64,000 nucleotides of DNA from Pycnopodia helianthoides (taxonomy: Eukaryota > Echinodermata > Asteroidea > Forcipulatida > Asteriidae): NCBI GenBank assembly GCA_032158295.1, contig CM063261.1, forward strand, positions 5,824,001 through 5,888,000, written 5' to 3'. The position numbers and the translations under genes are program-made. Below, piece after piece: positions 18,094 to 28,035 of this stretch. The stretch's first letter is position 1, and the number at the start of each line of letters is the position of its first letter. The notes under the pieces were generated by a model. That model was not told the origin of the DNA, did not search any database, and saw only the letters and a program-made list of their open reading frames with translations.

Positions 18094-21000
18094 CTACAAA
18101 AACAAAAAAAATAAAAAATACAAACATTTGTGTTTCTTTTGAATTAATAAAATAAAGGTTTTAAATCGTAATTCTGAAAGTAATCCACAAACAAATTATT
18201 TATGATTAACAATTACATGTTAATGGATCAGTAAATAAAAAAAGCAAGGCCACACAGTTACCTTGCCCCCCCACCTCCTTAAAACAAAAATGATAAATAA
18301 ACAAGTTTTTACTGCAAATATTTTGTTAAAAAAATTACTAATTATTTTTAAACTGTCATACTTTCAAAGTTTAAATACAAACAGAATGTGAAAACAAACA
18401 ACAATTCTTGTGTATAAACTTAATTATAACTAGAAAGGTTGCTGTTATTTGCTTCATGCATTTTTTGAAATGGCACATTAAATAAACAAAATTCCAGAAG
18501 CAATCTTTTTTTTTTCAATTGACATAATTTGAAACAGCTTTTGATATATTCACAGCTGAACATGTTTGCATAATAGTCTATTTGCAAATTTAATTTAAAA
18601 AGTTGTTGTTGTTTTCATTTAGCCTGTGGTGGGGGAGGCTTGTATTTGGGTACCACAACAAGCAACGGATATTTTAACGATGACTTTCCTATTGATTGTC
18701 AAAACAATGATTATAAGTTTTTGCTTACAATCATGAGTTTTGTTACCCAGTGAGCCTAAAGAAAGGCCAATAACTAAAGAGACTTTAGATGTACGCTGAA
18801 TAGCTTCTATTATGCTTGATCTTGGGACAAAACTGTGGTATTTTAAACAGATTATGAGGCTTAGTTATCTCCCAAATTAGCATCATATCTAATAGCATAA
18901 GATAACATCAATCAACTGAGCTCTAAGTTTCCTTTAACTAATGACATAGTACACACCAACTAGTTACATAGAAGATTAACCTAGTCAAGTTGAGAGGGGA
19001 CACTCCAGTTTCAGTGCAGTGCTGCCTTTAGTTTTGTTAATGCACACAAGCAGCGCACATGTTTTTACATACATGTATTAATTAGTCACACACTGGTCAG
19101 AAGGGTGAGGAAAGAATGGTTGTGGGAGACAAAATGATATATTAAGTGAGACTATTAAGATGAGAATTAGAATTAGTATCACACAAGAGATTTCCAATTT
19201 GGAACCTCCAGGAAAAATTGTAGATCCTTAATCGAGATAGTTTGGGAGACATTGACATTGGTAGAACAGACATGTAAAGAGGGTTAGGCATTAAAGGATA
19301 AAGGAACACTCACCCATGAGACAACGACCGTGCCATTGTGAATCCTTGATGATGTTTAGAGGAGGTGCATTTAATAAAATGTATTGCATACAAAAGTACC
19401 AACAAGTAAACATTTCTTATTGAAGTTGAAAGTTCTAACCATTTATTTATTCACATTTTATTAATTCACATCTATGCAACAGATTTGCTGGAGTGTTGTC
19501 AAAAGCATGATTGTCATAATAATTTATGTTTCCAATGAGTTGATAGTAAAAAAAGTACATTTACAAAAAGGAGCAGTTAATATTAGGATAAAAAATGGAA
19601 GTTGTACAACCCATATAGGAATTAAGAAGACACTTTGTTATTAAGTCAACAATAATAATAATAATAATACTTGTCATGGTGCTACATGGTTGATCTGGTT
19701 TCTTAAATACTGTGCCCCCCCCAAAAAAAAAAGTTTTGGAAATTCAGACATTGTGGTCCTTGAAAAGTTCATAATTTTGGAATTTGTTTATCTTCATGAA
19801 AATTTAACTGCAAGCACACTGCAAAAAGCTGCCTTATTTAGTATTTTAAAATGTTCGGGGCTCATTGCCGGTAATGGAAGGGTGTTTGATTGGTTCTTGG
19901 TAACAGATTGCATGGTGTAACTACATCTCCAAGGTAAGAGTTTTGTTCCCTTGTTGGTAGTGGTACATCTCTTTGGAGTGTGATGACCTATTGAGGTGGG
20001 GGGAAGAAAGGAGAGAGGAAAGGGGAGAGTGTGTGTCACTTGGGGATGAAGTAGTAACAGAGTGGATGGTTGGGGTTTGGTGAAGGGATATGATGAAGAG
20101 GTTTAGTTAAATGCCAAGACCTTCGTCATTGATTGTTAGTGTTTTATCTAGATGATTAATGGTACAAGCTTGTGAACTTTATCTGAACTACTTAAAATCA
20201 AAATAGTGTTTTGGAAGTAAACAATAACCTCTGTCAAAAATATGCTAGTTTGAGGTGCACTCTTCTTAGTGCAAAGTGATCAACTGGGTAAAACAAATTA
20301 ATAACTCGCCTAAAATAGATGAAATAGAAAAAATAAGGAAAAATAATTACTTTTTTTTAGAACACTGTGTACTTTCAAATGAGCTCTGTTTGAATGAGGT
20401 CAACAGTAACACATTTGATGGTGCATGCATTGTACTTGGTGGATCTTTGTCAACAGACCAATGTTGTGGGTTTTTTCCCGATGTTCAAGGAACACAATAC
20501 AAAAATTGCACTCAGATAGAATTCAGAATGGGAAAAAAGCATAGAATTGTGGAAAAATGATCTACTTTTAAACAAAGTTCTTCACTGTTCATGTTTTACA
20601 AGAGAATGTTTTGAAGCTGATTAAACACATATTGCACATTACTAGGTGTGGTACAGTGTACTACACACAGTGTATACCAAAGTCCATGGAGTGCTAAATG
20701 TACAACCTTGCTGCATGCCAGGAAATATTTATTATATTGAAATACTGCCTTCATGAACAAGAGCCCCCCCAAAATAAATTTTGCACGTTTATACATCACA
20801 GCCATGTTATTTCTGTTATTCTATTAGTTTTTCTCCAAGAGTGGATCCACTCATGAACGCCATTGGTTTTCATGAATGTAAGAAGTGAGGTTTTCTGGGT
20901 GCTTTGTTAGAAATCAACACCTTTTGGAACTTACTGTTCTCTTTCTCTGTAGGACTTCTTCAGACCACTCTTATCTCTTGTTCGGATTTGTTCATCCAGA

Positions 21001-21338
21001 GCTCTCTTACGAGCATCACCTAGTTCTTGTCTCTCCCTGGCTTGGCGGGCTGCCAACTCAGCCTTTGCTGCTTCTTCAGCAGCCTATATAAATATAGAAT
21101 ATAACAAAACAATTTTGCTTACATTTTTTTTTGAGGGGGGGGGATACAAACTTTAGAATAATTCTTGCAGTACCTCAAAGTCAAACACTAAATTTAACAT
21201 GTACCGGTAGTTAAATTACAACAAAAAATAATAGGTCAGGATCCACATCTCAATTACTAATTATTTTCACAAAGTGTGCCCAACTTTAAAAAAAATCCTC
21301 ACTTGCTCTGGTGTAAATGTTGTTAATTTCTTCTCATT

Positions 21339-21372
<34 letters not shown>

Positions 21373-22614
21373 TTTTTTTGGGGGGGGTGCACACTTGAGC
21401 AATCGCAATCGCAACAACCCTTAATATGCCTTATATTGTCAAAGAGCAAGAGTATTACAAGGTAGCCCCATTCTAGGGCCAATCCATTAGATTTCCCGAC
21501 TTCATGTTCAGCCCAATCACTAATTCAATTACATGTAGTTGGTTATAACTTGAAATCTGAGGGGAAAGTAATATTTGATCCTATAAACTATGAGAATATG
21601 AGAATATAAAATGCATTTCATAGAGCAATATAAATAGCAATATATTTAGTGCAAAGTTTTGGCTGTAGATGTGTTTATAAATTATAGGTCTATGATTACA
21701 AAGTGAAACTAACACTAGTTATTATTAACGAGGCTAGTTTCAACGAAGTAGACCATTGTCGTTTGAAGGAGAATTGTAGATCACACGGTATTAATTAATT
21801 CAACCAATGGCAATGCAAGGCCTCCATCAAACCTAGATGCGAAATGGTACATGTACCTCTTGGTCATAAGGGTTACAACTATCGCAACTCATATAAAACT
21901 TAGTCCTAGCTGCGATAATCGTAACCCTCGATTGTCCCAATGATCGTAGACCGGAGTTCTAACTTCTAGTGTTTAAAGGTCCCTTTAATTAAACATCCCG
22001 ATGTGACTAAGAGCTACTGCTTTACTGGTTATTGTAACTAGTTGCAATAACCATCAACTCTCGAACCTCCTAATGGTTGTAGACGGTAGACCGGAGGGCT
22101 ACAACAAACCATAGGTTAAAATTTTGAAACACCTTGTGACTTTTTTTATTCAGTTATTTTAATGTACCCACTTGCTTGATAGATTAATGACTAAAAACAA
22201 AAGTTTGAAAAGAACAAAATGTTGATTTTTTTTTGCAAAATTGGTCATTGTTGCTCTTAAGTCAACTTTCATTTCAGGGGACACGACCAAGTCCAAGCAA
22301 GAGCTACGATTCACGAACGATCAAAAATGTATGTTTTGCATTCGTGAACACGGAAATGGATGGATGAGTGAAATTTTGCATTTGTTGAAAGATGAAATTG
22401 CCTGATCAATTCAACTCCACTTTGCCTTTTTGAATGGAACCATGGGGGAAAGAATCATGATGGAACATCCAATTTTCTAGCTCAGTCAATATTCTGCACC
22501 ATTCATAATGATTGCACTCACCTCTTTCTCTGCCACTCGTTGTTTATACGCGTGCATCTTGTCCATTTGACGCTGGCGGAATCTTGCTTCCCAATGGTAT
22601 GCCATTTGACTCAT
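17907..22614 (-). CDS. 142-residue charged coiled-coil protein, unassigned family
   Basis: Three minus-strand exons, 22614-22522, 21083-20935 and 18093-17907 (stop included), join in frame through GT-AG introns (93+149+187 nt = 143 codons). The product starts MSQMAYHWEARFRQRQ. A long uninterrupted helix rich in Glu, Arg, Lys and Ala follows (about 12-105), with a QERRWHNEMIDRMENDD segment at 88-104. The tail is non-helical and aromatic-containing (DHGLYRGDATFFLDPEYS). There is no signal peptide and no membrane segment. I do not recognise the family; size and composition resemble small axonemal or basal-body coiled-coil proteins. An X-box-like site about 300 bp upstream fits that, but it is inference. 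The start has A at -3 (AAAATGA). Confidence 0.85.
18094..20934 (-). other. Intron 2 of the coiled-coil gene
   Basis: AT-rich intron of 2.8 kb with an AAT microsatellite near 19649-19672. A short minus-strand ATG-containing segment at 19336-19314 ends in a GTGAGTG donor whose phase would join exon 3. The remaining open frames look random. Confidence 0.6.
20935..21083 (-). CDS. Coiled-coil gene, exon 2
   Basis: 149 nt after a TATATAG acceptor. It encodes AAEEAAKAELAARQARERQ and on to SGLKKSYREREQ, the most helix-prone, Ala/Glu/Arg-rich part of the protein. Ends in phase 2 (GAA CA|GTAAGTT). Confidence 0.87.
21084..22521 (-). other. Intron 1 of the coiled-coil gene
   Basis: 1.4-kb intron with an ATT microsatellite (about 21343-21371) followed by poly-T and a G run. 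No other structure supported. Confidence 0.6.
22522..22614 (-). CDS. Coiled-coil gene, exon 1
   Basis: 93 nt, residues 1-31 (MSQMAYHWEARFRQRQMDKM, then HAYKQRVAEKE), ending exactly on a codon before GTGAGTG. Phase 0 donor. Confidence 0.85.
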
Positions 22615-22905
22615 TTTTGTGTAACTTTACAAGCACTAAACTAGCAGTAGCAGTGGCTACGTTATGTACATACAGAGGAAAGAGACTCGAAATAAATCAG
22701 TATCTTGTCGTCAGACACTGTATTGCTTTTTGCAGCACGCTCCACTATCCCAAGCAAAGCAAGAGGGGAAGAGAACTGAGAAGTCAATCTTGCAGTCGCC
22801 AAAAGTCGCATAAAATCACAATAACAATGCACACGTACCATGTAAACGCGTTGTGAATATGGGTCCGGGCGGACACGGCGGGGGTGCAGCGCGAGGATCG
22901 GCGAC

Positions 22906-22920
22906 TTTCTCTATGGCAAC
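22906..22920. promoter_or_regulatory. X-box-like site upstream of the coiled-coil gene
   Basis: On the minus strand the sequence reads GTTGCCATAGAGAAA: a perfect RFX left half GTTGCC, an AT spacer and a degenerate right half. It lies about 300 bp before the start codon, in a locally CpG-rich stretch (22860-22905). Weaker than the 13.85-kb site; the pairing with that site is what makes it noteworthy. Confidence 0.4.
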
Positions 22921-22999
22921 CAACAATTATTTTTAAGCGTACAGTTGGTGTTAAAGATTTGAAGTTTTGCAGCACCCTTTTTAACGTATTGGATGCAAT

Positions 23000-24170
23000 A
23001 ACATGAGCCAAAAATATGAACCTTACAATTAACAAAACGTAGTTTTTAAAGGGAAGATGTTTTAAATAACTGTTTCATGTTTACATACAGTCAAAGAACA
23101 ATGAACTTAATATTATGAACTACAAGATACTCTATGATGAGACTTAGGCAATGGAGGGCGCCCTTTATCAAGAAGACAATGATTATTCCTTTTTATCGTA
23201 ATAATGGGCACTTGTTATCCACGTTTATGCTCCTGATATCATGGCCAGTGGAAAATCTGGTAGGCATTCTACTCACTACTACTCCATAGGTTTGTACAAT
23301 AAGGTTTAGAGTTTGTTTCATTGTAAAAAGAAATTAAGAAAGAAGAAACGAAGAAGAAGAAAGAAGAAGAAAAATAACCCCGCTTACAGCAATTTTTAGT
23401 CGGAGTGGTCAAAGGAGAGTTGTGCTAGGTTCGCAACTTTCTATTTAATTATTGAATGTAATATTTTTTCATTACAATATTGTATTTTAGTAATGAAACC
23501 AAGGGACCCTAAAAAACATCAACACTGTGACCACCTAGTACTAGTAGGCCTGAAGGACTGTGTGAAGAAAAGACGTTGAAGAATATTGTTCAGTTTTAGA
23601 TGTGGGAGGAAAACCTCAAAAGGAAAACCAGAGCATGAAGGTACGACAAAATTAAACGACACGGATGTATTGTATCCCATCATTCTTCAACATTCATTCA
23701 GAAATGATCATATTATTACACAATCACATGAGAACTCCACCGGAGGGCGCCAACATTGGCAGTCACCTTGTATTCCGACTCCGTCATGATGATGACGTCA
23801 CTATAGCTAGACACAGAAGAGACTGACAAACAATCAAGACCTGCTTCAGTCTAGAATCAATGACGAACCAACAATGACATGTCGAATTTAGTGTTTAGAA
23901 AAAAAAATATTACCTGCTCAAAAAGAAAAACATTATGATTGTATTGACATCGAACTGAGACTGCAGAACAGGTATTGGATTGTGCAACATTGTGTTCTAT
24001 AATGGACACCTACGCGGCGTATTCTCCTTTGCGGAGACTCCTTTTTGTAGGCGGCGACTTTTTAAAATGTTCTGACTCCCATCTCGTGAATAAACATTCT
24101 CAACGAAAATGTTGGCACGAAACCTGTAAAAGCTTCCTAAACTATAAAAAGCCCAACATAATACACACTG
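23000..24170. other. Intergenic region upstream of the coiled-coil gene
   Basis: Contains an AAG/AAGAAG purine tract (about 23330-23375). Several short open frames show no recognisable domain. No gene supported. Confidence 0.45.
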
Positions 24171-24713
24171 CCTTGTCTTGCTTCCTTCATGACTTGATGC
24201 CTCGGCTTGCCTTGTCTGACTTCCTTCATGACTTGATGCCTTGGCTTGCCTTGTCTGACTTCCTTCGTGACTTGACGCCTTGGCTTGCCTTGTCTGACTT
24301 CCTTCATGACTTGATGCCTTGGCTTGCCTTGTCTGACTTCCTTCATGACTTGATGCCTTGGCTTGCCTTGTCTGACTTCCTTCGTGACTTGATGCCTTGG
24401 CTTGCCTTTTCTGACTTCCTTCGTGACTTGACGCCTTGGCTTGCCTTGTCTGACTTCCTTCATGACTTGATGCCTTCGCTTGCCTTGTCTGACTTCCTTC
24501 GTGACTTTATGCCTTGGCTTGCCTTGTCTGACTTCCTTCATGACTTGATGCCTTGGCTTGCTTTGTCTTGCTTCCTTCGTGACTTGATGCATTGGCTTGA
24601 CTTGTTTGGCTTCCTTCATGACTTGATGCCTTGGCTTGCAACCTTCGTGTCTTGATGCCTTGGCTTGCCTTGTCTTGCTTCCTTCTTATCTTGATGCATT
24701 GGCTTGCCTTGTC
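24171..24713. repeat. 39-bp minisatellite, about 14 copies, open on both strands
   Basis: Tandem array with a 39-bp period. Units share CTTGTCTGACTTCCTTC, then A/G-TGACTTGA-T/C-GCC, then TTGGCTTGC. Because 39 is a multiple of three, both strands stay open: plus reads DFLHDLMPWLALS repeats, minus reads basic KEVRQGKPRHQVM repeats. One unit near 24638 has an internal deletion that breaks the plus frame. The flanks show no gene structure, so I treat it as a non-coding minisatellite. Confidence 0.8.
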
Positions 24714-26416
24714 AAAACGTGCACTAAGGATGGTACATTAATTGTTAGCGCACCTCCAAACAATGCGCGTCTACCATTTCTGCCTTTTTGGGGGAGTCCA
24801 TTCCTTTTGTGCAAGTTTTGACACCCAAAATGGCGGAAAGGAGACGCGCGTGTATATGCGCTGCGCGTTGTGCAATGGGTATATATTGGTAAATCCTTAT
24901 TTTTAGGAAGTTTCAAGTCCAAGCCTTTGTTTCGAAGAGTGTCTATAGTGCAAACCTTGTTTTTCTGAGGTCTACATTTAATACCGAATCTTGTTCTTGC
25001 AAGATGTATATGTTTTGCATGTTGAGTGCGCAAGTGTAGTTGTTAGGAAATTGGAATACTCGTGTGTTGATGATATAACATTGTTTTTATGAACTCAATT
25101 ATTCTCTACGAATTTGTAATTAATTTGGGAGCATTTTGTGAAAGCCTATTTTGTCATTTTGGTTTTAGACTTTTTGTTTGTGAAGGGTTGTCTGTTTTGC
25201 TTCATGGCCAAAATAACTCGTCGCCCACAAAAATGTTTGCCAAACATAATCCAAAAAACAAGGTTTGCCAAGCATAGTTGCCAAAAACAGGTTTGAAAAA
25301 CGTTTGCATGGAAGCAATGTATAGCTCCGGATCCGCCCATGCAAAGTGCATGAGTGCAGGGTGACCTGATGCACAATGCTTTCTAATGAAACAATAAACA
25401 CGTTTCTTTTAATTATCTATGTCTTTATTGATATTATAAGTTTTCCTGGCCAAATCCCTTTTTTCCTGATAATTCTCATTATCAGCCATTAAATTTCTCG
25501 AGAATTTTACACATGCAAGCATATTTAGGTCTCTTTATCGTTTTCAAGGGCATTAAATTACGTTTGGTGCGATCAAAACTTACATTGTAAGCATTATAAA
25601 AGGTTTTGACACCTTGTAAAGTTCGAATCGTTCAAATTAGCAAATTGCAAAAAGTCTGGGCGCATTTAAGACGTTTCTTATTCATTTGTGAGTAATCATT
25701 TTCATCGTTTGGTCATTCAAATTAAACTTGTTATAACGTAACAAACGAATTAATGGTTTATGTCACAAACAAAAATTTGTTTTTAAAGGTTATGGATTGT
25801 TTTCTCACATGTCTCCCTCACTTTAAAAAAAAGTTTGAACACTTTAAACTTGTCAAATAACTTTGTTGTTATTTGCTCATGTTGTGAATACATTACACCC
25901 GACAATCTCTTGAAGTGCTTGCATGCTATTTGAACATTGTTTGGTGTTACATGGCTGCGTGTCAAAAGAAAGAGTGCACAGATAATAATTATAGTTTTGG
26001 CAGTCCTTGGATTGTAATGGCTTATAGTAGAGCCAATGAAGCTTTTAGAAGTTGACGCTTCAAAACTTGTGTCAGAGGATGACTGGGGTTTTGCCTCAAT
26101 CTTTGGAAGTTATCAAAAGCAGGTTTAGATTGAACAAAATAATGTCTTGTGATCTTTCTTTCGACCATGACCATTAATGTGTAGAAAACTATTTTGTGTG
26201 TCAAAACGTAGCAGGTGCGTCAGAACGGGGTGGCCGGCTGGCCATGGCCGCACCACTTGTTTGCTTAAAAAAAAGGAAAAAGAAAAAGAAAAAGGTCAAA
26301 AGAAAAGCGAAGAAAAAGGGGAGAGAAAAGCGAGAGGGAAGGGTAAAACACAACTGACTACCGCGAAGCCTGTTTCAAAACTAGACAACAGGCCGATGGT
26401 TGTCTTCAACCTATCC
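24714..26416. other. Intergenic region
   Basis: Contains a short imperfect inverted pair around 24765-24855 (GCGCGTCTACCATTTCTGCC against GGCGGAAAGGAGACGCGCG) and a K/E-coding purine run near 26265-26345. No gene recognised. Confidence 0.45.
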
Positions 26417-26585
26417 ACCCCTGAAAACCCGGAAACACTCTTCCTAACTTAGGACTAGTCCTAGGCAATGCTAAGAGATAGGACTAGTCCTAAGTTAGGA
26501 CCAGTACTTAGGACTATTCATATCTCTTAGCATTGCCTATAGGACTAGTCCTAAGTTGGGAAGAGTTTTGTGAAATCGACCCCTG
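26417..26585. mobile_element. Foldback element with GGACTAGTCC arms
   Basis: The left arm 26437-26480 (CTCTTCCTAACTTAGGACTA, then GTCCTAGGCAATGCTAAGAG) is the inverted complement of the right arm 26521-26567. The centre holds further GGACTAGTCC-related pieces. The outer flanks ACCCCTGAAAA and GACCCCTGAA hint at the full element ends. A small palindromic DNA element; no ORF. Confidence 0.75.
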
Positions 26586-27879
26586 AACACTTTCATGAAG
26601 CCCCATTCCAATAAATGTTGATAGACCTACAATTTGTATACATGTTTCCACGTGCATTCATTTAACATTGTGGGTCAACTTGACAAAGAGATTTTATTTT
26701 GAGATGGGCCCAACGTCAAAAGTGATGCCTTGAACTAAGTTATTCCGACGAAAAAATGACATCTCGGCATGTGAGCAATTTTGCTATTTACTGTATAGTG
26801 TTAAATCGTACTTGATTTTTAAATATCACGTAACTCGGACTGATGTTCTACAAGTAAACATGGAACAAAAATGTGCAACGACTCATGTCTGTAGGGCGAC
26901 TATAGATCTCTGTTTTTATTGTTTTATCAAACAAAGATGGATTGAAAGAAGTGGCCGCCAGCACCATCATGCGTATAGGGGCCTACAGGCGCCCTCTCAC
27001 ACGAAATTTTGCCGGGAAAACATAAATAAAAGGGAAATTATGCTAAATCACAATTTGAAACTAGGGGAAAATAATATGTAGAACGCCTCTGAAAATGTCC
27101 TACATTGCACCAGAGATCATCCAATGTAAGGTTTTTTTCGCGGGGCCGTAAAAAGCCGGACCCGTAAAGCGGGCCCTGGACCCAACGCGGTAGAAGGCTT
27201 GCGTTCGCTACACTTCTCGTAAAATGCCTGAAGCTATACGATGTAATTACATCCTGGCTGGAATGCCGTTTCTATACACAAACGACAAACATTAGCCGAC
27301 AGATCCCCCTAAAAAAAAAAAAAAATAACAAAACGAAAGCAATTTTTCAACTCGGTAAAAATAATGTGTTAAACATGGTCCGAGAACCAATGAAGTATGG
27401 GGGTCTCGGCCCGGATATAGATGTGTTGGTCAATATTTGAAAAAATTGCCCACCCCCCCCCCCCTTAAAAAACAATATTGGATCCGCGCCTGCTTGAGAA
27501 GGTGGAATATTTCAGTCCCGTTCCAACATCAACAGCCGCGGTTATAGTTAATTCCCTCAAGATTTTTTGTACAGATTAGCGCCACTGCTCGTAGGGACCG
27601 TATGACCAGCCCACTTTTGAACACCTTGCTGCACGCTGAAACTGTCATCAGCCAGCACGTCGCTTTCTCTAACTCTGTAACCTCTAGCTCTTTTGACAGC
27701 ACTTCAAACTCACAGTCAGAATTGACACGGTACCGGTCCCAGGGCCTGACCCCTTTCTGGGTCAGTGTGGCCCCGGAATCTTTGTCAAAATGACCCGGAA
27801 ATGTGTCAACCTGACGCAGAACACAGCTAAAATCCCCTTAACACGTTCCAGTGTCAGCCCGACCCAATTATACGGGGAA

Positions 27880-28035
27880 CCGGAATCCGGATCAATTATG
27901 ATCCAGATCAATTCTGATCCGGTCAATTCGATCCGAGATCAAATTCTGACCCGGTTCAGTTCTGATCCGATCAATCTGACCCGGTTCAGTTCTGATCCGG
28001 TTTCAATTTGATCTGGATCCATTCTGACCCGGAGT
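27880..28035. repeat. Degenerate GATCCGG-type tandem repeat
   Basis: A run of short units alternating CTGACCCGGTTCAGTT and CTGATCCGRTCAAT, irregular in length and spacing (roughly 14-18 bp). Six or more units are readable; the purity is low, so it is an old array. Confidence 0.6.

Noticed and set aside
22512..22856. Plus-strand 114-codon frame opposite the coiled-coil gene
   Set aside because: It is the antisense shadow of exon 1 and its upstream region, with no family resemblance.
24137..24655. Repeat-protein genes of 160 and 226 residues on opposite strands
   Set aside because: Both frames are open only because the 39-bp unit lacks stops and is divisible by three. There are no splice sites, start context or flanking coding sequence.
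26265..26345. Lys/Glu-rich coding exon
   Set aside because: The peptide arises from an AAAAG/GAGAAAAG purine tract; no splice sites or homologous protein support it.
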